The notes: generated from the sequence alone by a model not told the origin. A stretch of DNA of 64,000 bases from Pollutiaquabacter aromativorans (GCA_049177215.1 CP185379.1:1488001-1552000); one strand, 5' to 3'. Shown: positions 33,739-43,501, counted from the stretch's first letter. Numbers and translations are program-made.

Positions 33739-35007
33739 ATGGAACTCACGCTCAGCAACGTCTGTATCCGACTACCGGGCTCGCCCCTCAACGGAAGCCA
33801 ACGCGATATCGTCATCGCCGATGGTCGCATCACAGAAATTGCTGCAGCGGGAACCCAGCGACGCGGTGAAGTACTCACCGGCAAAGGCTGGGAAGTATCG
33901 CCCGGGTGGTTCGATCTGCACGTGCATTTCCGGGAACCGGGCGACGAACAAAAGGAAACCATTCAGGACGGTTTGAATGCTGCGCAACAAGGCGGCTTTA
34001 GCCGGGTCTTGCTGATGCCCTCGACCAATCCGCCGATCGAACATCCGAGCGGGCTGGCCTTCGCCCGAAACCGCGCAGCCCAACACCTGGTTGCACTGGA
34101 AGTGGCGGGTTGTATCTCGACCGGACGACAAGGGAAAGAACTCGCGGAATTGTACGATATGTATCAGGCCGGCGCGCGTGTCTTTACCGACGACCAGCGA
34201 CCGGTTGGCGATACCGGGTTGATGACCCGCGCACTCGACTACGTGCGCAACTTCGGCGGTCGACTGATGGTGTATCCCGAAGATGCTTTCCTTGGATCGC
34301 TTGGCCAGGTCAACGAAGGCGTACCGGCAACGCTTTCCGGCATGAAAGGAATGCCCGCCATCGCCGAAGCGGTGATGATCGCACGCGATCTCCAACTGGT
34401 CGAATACACCGGCACTCCCCTCCACTTTTCCACGATCAGTTCAAGAGCCGGTGTCGCGCTCATCCGTGCCGCCAAGAAGCGCGGACTACCGGTAACCGCT
34501 GATGTCGCCGCATACAGCTTGCTCGACAATGATTCCGTCCTGGAACGCTTCGACAGCCACTACAAAGTGAAACCACCGTTGCGCGGCGAAGACGACCGGC
34601 AGGCCCTGATCGAAGGACTTTCGGACGGAACCCTGGATGCGGTCGCTTCCAATCACAGGCCGGAAGACATCGAACACAAGCAACTGGAATTTTCGCTTGC
34701 GGCGTATGGCATGATCGGACTTGAATCCGCCTTTGGCGTCGCCCGAACGGCAACGAAGGACAAGGTACCGTTGGATCGTCTGATCGACGCATTCGCCATC
34801 GCGCCACGAAAAGTTCTTGGACTGGAGCTACCACGGATCGAAGTCGGCGCAGAAGCGGAGCTGACCGTTTACGCACCGGACGATACCTGGAGCCTGCAGG
34901 CCGATCATCTTCGGTCGCGTTCACGGAACACGCCTTACATCGGCAGGCAGTTCACCGGAAAACCGGTAGCCGTCGTTCGGGGCAAGGCCCATTACCGGAT
35001 CCCTTAA
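33739..35007 (+). CDS. Dihydroorotase homologue with altered metal-ligand motifs
   Basis: 422 aa. DLHVHFREPGDEQKETI gives the first two His ligands and MPSTNPPIEHPSG the substrate region; FTDDQRPV and LHFSTISS also fit class I dihydroorotases. Two usual sites differ: the His of the family HCED block reads VYPED, and the catalytic Asp of DHAP reads SNHRPED. Dihydroorotase forms dihydroorotate in pyrimidine synthesis. With those changes this copy may be an inactive, structural subunit like PyrC' proteins, or act on another substrate. It is 9 nt downstream of the BatA-like gene. Confidence 0.85.
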   Translation: MELTLSNVCIRLPGSPLNGSQRDIVIADGRITEIAAAGTQRRGEVLTGKGWEVSPGWFDLHVHFREPGDEQKETIQDGLNAAQQGGFSRVLLMPSTNPPIEHPSGLAFARNRAAQHLVALEVAGCISTGRQGKELAELYDMYQAGARVFTDDQRPVGDTGLMTRALDYVRNFGGRLMVYPEDAFLGSLGQVNEGVPATLSGMKGMPAIAEAVMIARDLQLVEYTGTPLHFSTISSRAGVALIRAAKKRGLPVTADVAAYSLLDNDSVLERFDSHYKVKPPLRGEDDRQALIEGLSDGTLDAVASNHRPEDIEHKQLEFSLAAYGMIGLESAFGVARTATKDKVPLDRLIDAFAIAPRKVLGLELPRIEVGAEAELTVYAPDDTWSLQADHLRSRSRNTPYIGRQFTGKPVAVVRGKAHYRIP

Positions 35008-35022
35008 TTCAGGTTCTGTCCT

Positions 35023-35496
35023 ATGAAAGTTCTGATGGTCTGCCTGGGCAACATCTGCCGCTCGCCGATGGCGGAAGGCATTCTGCGTCACCACGCCGAA
35101 GAGCAGGGATGGTCGATTACCGTCGACAGCGCGGGAACCGGTGGCTGGCATGTTGGCGAAGCGCCAGATAAACGCGCCATCCGTGCCGCAAAGCAATACG
35201 GTGTTGATATTTCCCAGCTTCGTGCGCGACAGTTTTCAGCCGACGATTTCGATCGGTTCGACCGGATCTTTGTCATGGACCGATCCAACCGCAGCAATGT
35301 GCTCGCATTGGCACGGAATGAGGAGGACCGGCAGAAAGTCGATCTATTCCTGCACCAACTCCAACCGATGAGCGATGCGGAAGTGCCGGATCCCTGGTAC
35401 GGCGACGAAGACGGCTTCCACTCCGTTTACGATCTGCTGGAACGGGCCAGCCTCGCGTTCATCCGAAAAGCACGGTCAGGGACCGAAGCGCTTTGA
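35023..35496 (+). CDS. Low-molecular-weight protein-tyrosine phosphatase
   Basis: 157 aa. The catalytic loop VCLGNICRSPMAEG (CX5R) opens the protein, and the acid/base Asp is in EVPDPWYGDEDGF. FDRIFVMDRSNRSNVLAL is also typical. It dephosphorylates protein tyrosine or small phosphate esters in the cytoplasm and often regulates polysaccharide synthesis. It is 15 nt after the dihydroorotase homologue and 6 nt before the next gene, in one operon. Confidence 0.93.
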   Translation: MKVLMVCLGNICRSPMAEGILRHHAEEQGWSITVDSAGTGGWHVGEAPDKRAIRAAKQYGVDISQLRARQFSADDFDRFDRIFVMDRSNRSNVLALARNEEDRQKVDLFLHQLQPMSDAEVPDPWYGDEDGFHSVYDLLERASLAFIRKARSGTEAL

Positions 35497-35502
35497 TCAA
35501 CC

Positions 35503-36207
35503 ATGTCGACCGGATCACTCTACCTTTTACCAACTTTCCTTGGCGATCGCGACCAGCGATTTCTTAGCCAGCGGTCCCTGGAAGCGACCCGACGACTCAA
35601 GTACTTCGTGGCGGAAGACGCGAAATCGGCTCGCAGTTTTCTAAAGGCGATCCAGCATCCGATGCCGCTGCAGGAAATCGTGATAGCAGAATTGAACGAG
35701 CATACACTTCCGGAAGCGGTCGCTCCCCTGCTTCGTCCGGTCCTGGACGGGCATGATTGCGGCATCATCAGCGAAGCGGGACTGCCCGGCATCGCTGATC
35801 CCGGTGCAGCCCTGGTACGTCTGGCCCAGCAAAAAGGAATCCGGGTGCATCCCATTGCCGGATCCTCCAGTTTGTTCCTGGCACTCATGGCATCGGGCTT
35901 GAACGGACAGTCGTTCCGCTTTCATGGTTATCTGCCGCGAGATCATGCCGCTAGAAGACAGCGATTGATTGAATTGGAAAAAGAAGTCCGGAGGAACGGT
36001 ACCACACAACTGTTTATCGAAACGCCTTACCGAAACGACGCGTTGTTCGACGACATCTTGCGCACGTGTGACCCGAGCCTGCTTTTGTGCATTGCCGTGG
36101 ACCTGGAAACCGAACAAGAGCTCGTTCAGACAAGCAGCCTTGCCGATTGGAAAAAGAAGAAACCGGGTTTACATAAACGTCCCTGTGTCTTCATCCTTGG
36201 TGCGTAA
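35503..36207 (+). CDS. Tetrapyrrole-methylase-family SAM-dependent methyltransferase (RsmI-like)
   Basis: 234 aa. LYLLPTFLGDRDQRFL, then KYFVAEDAKSARSFLKAI, GCGIISEAGLPGIADPG-like text (CGIISEAGLPGIADPGAAL), HPIAGSSSLFLALMASGLNGQSFRFHGYLPRD and QLFIETPYRND resemble RsmI, which 2'-O-methylates 16S rRNA C1402. The start lacks the canonical TPIGNL motif, so it is probably the Bacteroidetes RsmI paralogue rather than RsmI itself. Starts 6 nt after the phosphatase. Confidence 0.85.
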   Translation: MSTGSLYLLPTFLGDRDQRFLSQRSLEATRRLKYFVAEDAKSARSFLKAIQHPMPLQEIVIAELNEHTLPEAVAPLLRPVLDGHDCGIISEAGLPGIADPGAALVRLAQQKGIRVHPIAGSSSLFLALMASGLNGQSFRFHGYLPRDHAARRQRLIELEKEVRRNGTTQLFIETPYRNDALFDDILRTCDPSLLLCIAVDLETEQELVQTSSLADWKKKKPGLHKRPCVFILGA

Positions 36208-36224
36208 ATCCAAACAGTGGACGG

Positions 36225-37142
36225 TTACTTTCCTGCACTTACTTCTACCGGCTCTTGTGCAAGGATCCTGATGTCGAACACCAGGGGCGTGTACGGTTCA
36301 ATCAGGTAGGTACCCGTTCTGGGGTCGCTGAATCCTTCCGCTCCGTAAGCCAAAGAAGAAGGCAATACAATTTTCAATCGGTCGCCGACGCGTTTCCCCT
36401 TCACGGCCAGTTCCCAACCGGGTACTACTTGTCGGGCGCCCGGCAGGAAGCGATAGGCTTTTCCTGAATTACGGCTGTCGTCTACGACCGTACCATCGAG
36501 TTTGTAGCCGGTGTATTCGACGACGACGACATTACCCGAATCCAGTTTCTCCCCTTTTCCTGCCTCCACCTGTTGCAGCCAGTAGCCTTCCGGCTGCCGG
36601 AGTGAATCGAGGCGCTGAGCCTGTACATAACCGGCCAAGGACTCCCGTTCTTTCTTTTCCATTTCGGAAGCACGTTGCAACATTTCCTGCTCCGCCGTCA
36701 CATAATCCTCGACGCGCAGCAAGCTGATATCAAACCGGATCATGGATCCTTTCCGGAAGCTCGTCTTCTCCTGCTCTACCTGGATACCCTTTCGTTTATA
36801 CAGGTAATCGTACAAGGAATCAGCCGGCACATAAAAAGTAGCGCTGTCGCCGGGCGAGATGTAGGTCAGACCTTCTTCGAATGATCCTTCGAACGGAATT
36901 CGCTCCAACCGGAACCGCATGGGCTGTCCGGCTTTTCTTGAATCAAAGAGGATGCTATCGTCCGCCGTACGATTGACGAGGTGAATGGTCACATAGTCAC
37001 CGACTTTCGGTTTGGGGCCGTCTATGTTCTTGTAAACCCGATAGGTGAAACCGCTGGCGGTCTTTTTTTCCGTACCATTCTGCTGGCAGCTTGCCAGAAA
37101 GATCAACACGAGGGCGAAGCATATCGTGTACTTATTGTTCAT
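36225..37142 (-). CDS. FKBP-type peptidyl-prolyl isomerase lipoprotein (two-domain)
   Basis: 305 aa with a lipobox (LIFLASCQQ, Cys19). It has two FKBP-like halves: the first (residues 35-140, GDYVTIHLVNRTADDSILFD) is divergent, the second (residues about 195-300) has VVVEYTGYKLDGTVVDDSRNSGKAYRFLPGARQVVPGWELAVKGKRVGDRLKIVLPSSLAYGAEG, canonical in form. It assists protein folding in the periplasm. It overlaps the next FKBP gene by ATGA. Confidence 0.9.
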   Translation of the reverse strand: MNNKYTICFALVLIFLASCQQNGTEKKTASGFTYRVYKNIDGPKPKVGDYVTIHLVNRTADDSILFDSRKAGQPMRFRLERIPFEGSFEEGLTYISPGDSATFYVPADSLYDYLYKRKGIQVEQEKTSFRKGSMIRFDISLLRVEDYVTAEQEMLQRASEMEKKERESLAGYVQAQRLDSLRQPEGYWLQQVEAGKGEKLDSGNVVVVEYTGYKLDGTVVDDSRNSGKAYRFLPGARQVVPGWELAVKGKRVGDRLKIVLPSSLAYGAEGFSDPRTGTYLIEPYTPLVFDIRILAQEPVEVSAGK

Positions 37143-37657
37143 GGGTTGACTTTCTTTAACTCGAGATCCAGGTAAACCGGTGTGGCACCGGGGATCTTAT
37201 CCTGATCGCCCAACATACCGAAGGCGAGGTGGCTGGGCAATACCAACCGAACGCGTGAACCTTCTTTCACCAATTGAACCGCTTCTTCTACGCCTTTCAG
37301 GTGTTGAGCAGCACCCAGGCGAAAGACGTGCGGATGCAGGGTATCCGCAGGATAGACCTGAGTGCCATCAAGTGTGTAAAGTGAATAAACGATGGTGACT
37401 TCGTCTTTCGGACCGGGAACCGGTCCGGTCCCTTCGCGGATGACTTCGTACCGTAATCCTGTACCGGTGTCCTTCATCCGAAACTGATGGCGGGTTATGA
37501 AATCGGCAATGGTTTTCGACTCATCTTCCACGAGTATGCGGTTGACATTTTCCATCCGCTTCTTCAATTCAGCCTCCGCTGGCTGGCGATGCTGTTCTTG
37601 TCGGCAGGCCATCAATCCGGCAAGCACACCTGCGAGTATTAGTAGTCTCCTGTTCAT
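37139..37657 (-). CDS. FKBP-type peptidyl-prolyl isomerase lipoprotein (GldI-like)
   Basis: 172 aa with lipobox (LAGLMACRQ, Cys18). The FKBP core is VTIVYSLYTLDGTQVYP, then HLKGVEEAVQLVKEGSRVRLVLPSHLAFGMLGDQDKIPG. Size, lipidation and position next to an NrnA-type gene match the gliding-motility lipoprotein GldI of flavobacteria, which is needed for T9SS-linked motility. That role here is inferred from context. ATGA overlap with the downstream FKBP and TAATG overlap with nrnA mark a tightly coupled operon. Confidence 0.85.
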   Translation of the reverse strand: MNRRLLILAGVLAGLMACRQEQHRQPAEAELKKRMENVNRILVEDESKTIADFITRHQFRMKDTGTGLRYEVIREGTGPVPGPKDEVTIVYSLYTLDGTQVYPADTLHPHVFRLGAAQHLKGVEEAVQLVKEGSRVRLVLPSHLAFGMLGDQDKIPGATPVYLDLELKKVNP

Positions 37658-38688
37658 TACTCGGACAGCAATTTTGCCTGGTAAAGGGGCAATAAGGCCA
37701 GGAACTTTTCGACCGTGGATTGCAAGGAGAGATCGGATCGTCCGCCGGAAGCGTTACGGTGTCCGCCACCGCTGAAATGCGCGGAAGCCAGTTCCTTCAC
37801 CGAGAAAGTGTCCTTCGAGCGGAAAGAGATCTTGATCATTCCCTCCCGCTCGGCGAAAAAGGCGGCCATACGAATACCCTGAATGCTCAGCGCGTAATTC
37901 ACCAGTCCTTCCGTATCGCCGGTTCGGAAATTGAACATGGCATGTTCTTCGGCGCTGAGCGCTATGTAGGCCGTGCGGTATTCATGGAGGACGGTCAATT
38001 TATCCTTGAGAACGTACCCCATCAGGCGCAGGCGGTTCTCGGTGAAATTATCATAGACCAGCTCGTGGATCCGGTAGTTGACCGCTCCGGCATCCATCAG
38101 GTCGGCGATGATCCGGTGGGTATCGGAGCGCATCGACTCGTAGCGGAACGAATTGGTGTCGGTCATGATTCCGCAATAGAGGCATTCGGCGGATGCTTTG
38201 GAAACCTGATCACGTCCGCCCAAACTGACGATGAACTGATAGATGAGTTCCGACGTGCTGCAAGCCTCCGGATAGGAGAAAATGTGATCGAAGGCGGGCT
38301 CCGGATCCAGGTGATGATCGATCAGTACTTTCACCGCAGCGGCTCCGCGGAGAACGGGTTCCATTTGTTCCACCCGGCTCATCCAGTTGAAGTCGAGGCA
38401 AAAGATGATCGCTGCAGCATTGAAATGTTCGATGCACTGTTCCGGCTCACGGGTGAATTGCAGGACCTGATCATTACCGGGCAACCATTGCAGGAAATCC
38501 GGATAATCGCTGGGGGCGACGACCCGAACGGTGTGCCCCTGGGATAACAACCAATGATACAATCCTAAGGAGGATCCCATGGCATCACCATCCGGACGGT
38601 GGTGGGTGGTAATGACAATTTTTGACGGCACCTTCAACAGGGAACGAACCGGATCCAGAAGCCGGGCAGGAAAACGAGGATTACTCAC
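37657..38688 (-). CDS. nrnA: Bifunctional oligoribonuclease/PAP phosphatase NrnA (DHH family)
   Basis: 343 aa. The DHH phosphoesterase motifs are HHRPDGDAMGSSLGLYHWL, IFCLDFN, VLIDHHLDPEP and the C-terminal DHHA1 signature HFSGGGHRNASGG. NrnA degrades nano-RNAs and converts 3'-phosphoadenosine-5'-phosphate to AMP in the cytoplasm. It is first in the nrnA-FKBP-FKBP operon. Confidence 0.92.
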   Translation of the reverse strand: MSNPRFPARLLDPVRSLLKVPSKIVITTHHRPDGDAMGSSLGLYHWLLSQGHTVRVVAPSDYPDFLQWLPGNDQVLQFTREPEQCIEHFNAAAIIFCLDFNWMSRVEQMEPVLRGAAAVKVLIDHHLDPEPAFDHIFSYPEACSTSELIYQFIVSLGGRDQVSKASAECLYCGIMTDTNSFRYESMRSDTHRIIADLMDAGAVNYRIHELVYDNFTENRLRLMGYVLKDKLTVLHEYRTAYIALSAEEHAMFNFRTGDTEGLVNYALSIQGIRMAAFFAEREGMIKISFRSKDTFSVKELASAHFSGGGHRNASGGRSDLSLQSTVEKFLALLPLYQAKLLSE

Positions 38689-38724
38689 GTGCCAAAAATA
38701 CGAGTTCCGGTTGTATAGAACGAT

Positions 38725-38760
38725 CGGGCCCGCCGGTTCTTACGAACGCAGGCGGGCCCG
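38725..38760. terminator. GC-rich hairpin between the subtilisin and nrnA genes
   Basis: CGGGCCCGCC and GGCGGGCCCG are perfect 10-bp inverted arms at 38725-38734 and 38751-38760, with further pairing inside. It lies 30 nt past the subtilisin stop on the minus strand. There is no T-run, so its termination strength is uncertain. Confidence 0.5.
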
Positions 38761-38789
38761 GAGTATTCGAATTGGTGTTCCCGGAATGA

Positions 38790-40959
38790 TCAGTGCCGGA
38801 TGATCAGTGGCTGGCGGCTGGTGTTACCTGCATCATCGGTGAATTGGATCAGGTAGGAACCTGACGGGAAGTTTTCGGTCGAAAATTTGAAAACACCCTG
38901 CACCATTGCGGGCTCCAGGACGAGCCTTCCGGAAATGTCGAAGATCCGAATGCGCCCTTTGCCGGCGTAGGAAGGATCGGCGATTTGAACGGTCACAAAT
39001 CCATCGGCAGGATTAGGATAAACCAGCAATGCATTGTCACGTGTCGGTTCATCCGACAATCCCACTGCGCCACAAGCGGTCATTACGCCGAAGGCATCCA
39101 CCTTTCCAAAGCCCCAGGCCGCATTCGGATAGGGCCCCCAGGTCAGTGAGTCGGTCATGGCACAACCCAGGATCGCGTCTTTGATATCCTGATAAGTAGC
39201 TCCCGGATTTTTTTGGAGGTAAAGCGCTGCAACACCGGCAACCACGGGAGCTGAAGCAGAGGTACCGCCTCCCGTCACATGATAGCCGCCTGGAGCGACC
39301 TTCCAGGGCTGAGCCGCGATCATCCCGGGAATCAGGGTAGTCACTCCGGTTGAAAGGATATGATGACCGGGAGCACAGATATCCGGTTTGATCCTGCCGT
39401 CGCGCGTTGGTCCGCGGCTGCTATTCTCGGCTAATTGCCGCGGGCGGTCACCGGGAGAAACCTGCAAGGTACCGTTGTAGTCGATGTGGCGATCGGTATT
39501 GTAGTAGTTGCCGACGGTCAGTACCTCATCCAGGCAGGCAAAGCCACTCACGATCGACTGGTTAGTATCGGGCGGATTGTAATTGACGATATCCGGAAAT
39601 ACTCCGGGAGCCGGAAGATTCTGGAACACCCAATCGAAGGTCCAGGAATCAAAATGTCCGTTACCGGTTGTTTCAAAACGCCAATGGTATGTCGTTGAAT
39701 CCGGGATCACATAGACTTCGAGGGAATAGACTCCATCGCTCTCGGAACCATAAAGCTGGATCCGGCCAATGCGATTGCCGCCATTGACCAGATTCAGGTT
39801 GACCAGTCCAAGCGTATTCTGGATGTTCCGGAAAGCGGTACGTCCACGGAAGGAAAAATCAGGCGTGACCTTATCGGCTCCGATCGCGAAGGATATGTTG
39901 TTGAAATCGGCCGTATCCGCGAAGATCTGGCAATAAGCACCCGGGATCCCGCTGTTGTATTTGAACCAGGAAAAGGACGTGTCGCCTGCCGTTGTTGTTG
40001 TACCCACATGAAACGGATAAACAATACCCACATTCCCGGCGGCGGCAACCAGCGCTCGTCCAGGTTGCGCGATGATGAGGTTGCGGATGTATTGCGACTG
40101 GAGATCACGGCCGTCGTGTGAACCGTAGTAATCGCCCAGGGAGGCATTGATCACACAGGGTTTTCCCAACAGCGAGGCCTTATTGAAGATATACTCGACA
40201 GCATGCGCAACGCGCGGCAAGGTGTCCTGGGCAGTGAAGTCATAGTTGACAACAATGATGTCGCTCTTCGGGCGCAACGCCCTGGAAATGCCCGACCGAC
40301 GAACCGTCACCGGAGCCGATGCCGGCCACGTAGCAACCGTGCCCATATTCATCCTGTCCGGTGTGGGCGGTGGCCAAACCCGCGTCGATGCCGGCTTTGT
40401 CCCATTCCTGTCCGTAGCCATAGGGTTGCGGCGTGTTCGAACTGACCGGCAACTTCGTATCCCACAGCCACAATACGCGCGACAATCCGAGGCTATCCTG
40501 GAAATCGGGATGCGCAAGGTCTATTCCTGAATCGATGTAGCCGATGATCACGCCGGATCCGTCATACGCCTGCGACAAGGGGGAAATTCCCTGATGTACT
40601 TCGTCGACCCTGCACAGGTACCGCATGGTATCGTTCATCGTACGCATCCTTCCGGAGTAGGCTTCGATCCGTTTCACGGCTGAAAGCCGGGTGAGCCCGG
40701 CAATGGAGTTCAACGGAGTTTCGATCCAGGCAATGTCGCCGGCTGAATTCTTAAAGTGACCACCGTGGGTCTCTGTGTAGGTTCGAATAGCTGCGGGGTC
40801 ACCTTTGACCAAAACCGTGATCGTGGCAGAACGTTCGGCTGTCGCGACTTTTCGGGCAAGGCCCAGATTCAGTTTTGCTTCGGGAACCTGTGCTCTGGAA
40901 CTCAAGACCGAGAGAACGATGAACACCGTCGTCAGAAAACTCGAAAGATTACGGATCAT
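38790..40959 (-). pseudogene. Secreted S8 (subtilisin-like) protease with T9SS sorting domain, frameshifted
   Basis: Two overlapping frames together make one protein of about 720 aa. The first (from 40959) has a signal peptide, an inhibitor-like propeptide, the catalytic Asp block IIGYIDSGIDLAHPDF and His block GHGCYVAGIGSG, reaching HFQGVAP. The second resumes KSDIIVVNYDF and contains the catalytic Ser in GGTSASAPVVAGVAALYLQ and a sorting domain with VYPNPADGFVTVQI. One extra base near 40269 would explain the break, since GVAPKSDIIVVN is normal subtilase text. It is either a true inactivating mutation or an assembly error. Confidence 0.88.
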
Positions 40960-40974
40960 TTCAACTTATTTTAT

Positions 40975-40982
40975 CAAAGTTA
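40975..40982 (-). promoter_or_regulatory. Candidate -7 box (TAACTTTG) for the subtilisin gene
   Basis: TAACTTTG on the minus strand, an exact TAnnTTTG match, 15 nt upstream of the ATG at 40959. Confidence 0.5.
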
Positions 40983-41122
40983 AACATCAACCACCCATCT
41001 GAAGTTGCCTTTTAGCGTGATTTCCTGTCATTCGGATGGAAAAAATCAACTTAACCGAAGGCTTATCAGTAACCTGACTTACCAACACCCATCTAAAAAC
41101 GAGCGAAATTCACAATTGCCTG

Positions 41123-41153
41123 TTGATAGATGAGTTCCCCACGACTATATTTG
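41123..41153 (+). promoter_or_regulatory. Bacteroidetes-type promoter
   Basis: TTG at 41123-41125 and TATATTTG at 41146-41153 are separated by 20 nt and match the -33/-7 Bacteroidetes consensus. It lies in a 319-nt gene-free stretch (40960-41278), giving a leader of about 120 nt before the gene at 41279. I see no other structure in that stretch apart from the opposing box at 40975. Confidence 0.65.
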
Positions 41154-41278
41154 TTCAGGAATCACACACTCCCCTTTCACCGTTTGCATCTGTGCGCACT
41201 CGCCATCCGGGCAGTGATGTGCGACGGTGAACGACATCAACCTGTACTTATCACCTTACTTACTTAACTCATCACACC

Positions 41279-41581
41279 ATGAGAACTTCGGTTTTCCAGT
41301 ACCCGTACGAAAAAGTGTTTCGTCGCACCCGTGGCGCCCTGAACCGCCTTGGCATGCGCGTTACCAGCATCGACATGTTGCGCGGCAGCATTTGCGCGGA
41401 AAGTTCCTTTTCGCTCAGCAAGCCCAGCCTGAAGATGGACCTGATCGTAGAAGAAGTTGAAGGACAGACCACCCGTGTTACTGTTCGCGGACTCCTGCTT
41501 CGCCAACACTTCTTTCAAAAGCGCAAGGACATCGAATGCAGTGAAGCCGAATTGCTGGAAGCACTGGCTACCGTCCTTTAA
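41279..41581 (+). CDS. Conserved-looking hypothetical protein (100 aa)
   Basis: 100 aa: RTSVFQYPYEKVFRRTRGALNRLGMRVTSIDMLRGSICAESSFSLSKPSLKMDLIVEEVEG, an alpha-beta pattern like small DUF1499-type or ligand-binding folds. No signal peptide. It follows a good promoter and is 8 nt upstream of the aminotransferase gene, so the two are cotranscribed. The function is unknown. Confidence 0.7.
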   Translation: MRTSVFQYPYEKVFRRTRGALNRLGMRVTSIDMLRGSICAESSFSLSKPSLKMDLIVEEVEGQTTRVTVRGLLLRQHFFQKRKDIECSEAELLEALATVL

Positions 41582-41589
41582 CGGGCGAA

Positions 41590-42789
41590 GTGGACAATCC
41601 GGCACCTTCCACCCTTCGCGAAGCGTTTTTCCGTCATGTGGCACAGACGAGTCTGCTGCCGCCCGGCTTGGTATTTTCCCATGCGGAAGGATGCGAGCTG
41701 ATCGATCCTGACGGACGCCGCTACCTGGACCTGATTTCCGGCATTTCGGTCAGCAGTCTCGGGCACGGGCATCCGCGTGTCCGCGAAGCGATCCACCGCC
41801 AGGCGGATCGTTTCCTGCATGTCATGGTGTATGGAGAGTTTATCCTGTCACCGCAGGTTGAACTGGCGAGCGAACTGACCAGCCTGCTTCCGGCATCACT
41901 GGGCAGTTGCTACTTCACCAACTCCGGGTCCGAAGCGGTGGAGGGCGCGTTGAAACTGGCCAAGCGAGCCACCGGACGAACGGAACTGGTTTCTTTTGAA
42001 AAAAGTTACCACGGCAGTACACATGGCGCCCTGAGTGTCGGTGGCGCCGAATGGCAGAAACGTGCATTCCGTCCGTTGCTTCCCGACGTTCGCCAGTTGC
42101 CGTTCAACGATCTGGTCGCGCTGTCGAACATCAGTGAACGGACCGCGGCCGTCATACTTGAACCCATCCAGGCTGAAGCCGGGGTTCGTGTCCCTGACCC
42201 GGGCTATCTGCAAGCTGTCCGAAAACGTTGTGACGAGACCGGTGCCCTGCTCCTGCTCGACGAGATCCAAACCGGCATGGGACGAACCGGAACACTTTTC
42301 CGATTTGAAGCGGAAGGAATTGTTCCGGATGTCCTGATCCTGGGTAAAGCGTTCGGAGCGGGCATGCCGTTGGCCGCCTTTCTCGCTTCACCGCAACTCA
42401 TGCGAACACTGGCGCATGATCCGGTACTGGGGCACATCACCACGTTTGGTGGTCATCCGCTTTCCTGCGCTGCCGCGCTGGCGGGATTGCAAGTCACGCG
42501 CGAAGAACAACTCCACCAGCGCGCCCGTGTTGCCGGTGAACAGTTCATGAAGCGGTTAAAACATTCACGTATTCTTCAAATTCGAGGCGAGGGATTATTG
42601 TTAGCTTTGGATCTCGGCAGCGAAACCCTGGTACAGCGTCTCATTCCGGAACTTGCCGCACATGGAATCATATCCGATTGGTTCCTGTTCGCTCCGGATT
42701 GTCTTCGGATCGCTCCTCCGCTCATCCTGGATGAAAGCGGCATCGAGCGGGCCTGTACCACGATCCTCGACTGTCTTGACGCACTCTGA
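41590..42789 (+). CDS. Class III PLP-dependent aminotransferase
   Basis: 399 aa with a GTG start at 41590. The PLP fold shows YLDLISGISVSSLGHGHP, TNSGSEAVEGALKLAKRAT, YHGSTHGAL, LLLLDEIQTGMGRTG, and the Schiff-base Lys in LILGKAFGAGMPLAAF, then TFGGHPLSCAAALAGL. The class includes acetylornithine, 4-aminobutyrate and related transaminases acting on an omega-amino group. Without other pathway genes the substrate cannot be assigned. Confidence 0.9.
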   Translation: MDNPAPSTLREAFFRHVAQTSLLPPGLVFSHAEGCELIDPDGRRYLDLISGISVSSLGHGHPRVREAIHRQADRFLHVMVYGEFILSPQVELASELTSLLPASLGSCYFTNSGSEAVEGALKLAKRATGRTELVSFEKSYHGSTHGALSVGGAEWQKRAFRPLLPDVRQLPFNDLVALSNISERTAAVILEPIQAEAGVRVPDPGYLQAVRKRCDETGALLLLDEIQTGMGRTGTLFRFEAEGIVPDVLILGKAFGAGMPLAAFLASPQLMRTLAHDPVLGHITTFGGHPLSCAAALAGLQVTREEQLHQRARVAGEQFMKRLKHSRILQIRGEGLLLALDLGSETLVQRLIPELAAHGIISDWFLFAPDCLRIAPPLILDESGIERACTTILDCLDAL

Positions 42790-42798
42790 ACACTTACA

Positions 42799-43476
42799 AT
42801 GAACGTACTGATCGTAGAAGACGAACGCCAGCTTTCCCACGAGATCGAGATCTTCCTTTCCAAGCAAGGATATCATTGCGATGTGGCATTCAGCGGCAAA
42901 AGCGCATCGGAAAAAATCTTCGTCAACTCGTATGACTTCATCCTGCTCGATGTCGGACTGCCGGATACCAGCGGTTTTCAGCTTCTAAAAGAAGCCAAGG
43001 AAGGCGGAAAAGATGCCGCTTTCATTCTCATCACCGCCCGCGGTTCCATCGACGACAAGATCACCGGACTCGACCTCGGCGCCGATGATTATCTGGCCAA
43101 GCCTTTTTCGTTGCTCGAATTGCAGGCCCGGATGCAGGCGATCCTGCGCAGAAAGCACGGACTTAAGAACAACACCATCCCGATCCACGATTTCGTGATG
43201 GACATCCAGAACCGGACGCTCTTGTTCGGCAAGGATACGGTCAACCTCACCAAGAAGGAATTCGACATCCTCCATTACATGGCCCTGCACAAGAACCGGG
43301 TCATCACCCGGGTGCAGTTGACGGAACATATCTGGGGCGACATCCTGGAAGAAGACTACGAATCGAACTATATCGACGTACACATCAAGAACCTGCGCAA
43401 GAAATTATCCGCGCACGCCAATGCCGATTTCATCGAAACCGTCCGCGGCATCGGTTACCGGTTGAACATGCCTTGA
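42799..43476 (+). CDS. OmpR-family response regulator
   Basis: 225 aa. The receiver domain has the acidic pair in LIVEDERQLS, the phosphorylated Asp in FILLDVGLPDTSGF and the Lys in DDYLAKPFSLLEL. The C-terminal winged-helix has LTKKEFDILHYMALHKNRVITRVQLTEHIWG and YIDVHIKNLRKKL. The histidine kinase gene follows after 25 nt, so the pair forms a complete two-component system. Confidence 0.95.
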   Translation: MNVLIVEDERQLSHEIEIFLSKQGYHCDVAFSGKSASEKIFVNSYDFILLDVGLPDTSGFQLLKEAKEGGKDAAFILITARGSIDDKITGLDLGADDYLAKPFSLLELQARMQAILRRKHGLKNNTIPIHDFVMDIQNRTLLFGKDTVNLTKKEFDILHYMALHKNRVITRVQLTEHIWGDILEEDYESNYIDVHIKNLRKKLSAHANADFIETVRGIGYRLNMP

Positions 43477-43501
43477 GCTGCGGCCGGACAAGGATCCTAC
43501 C

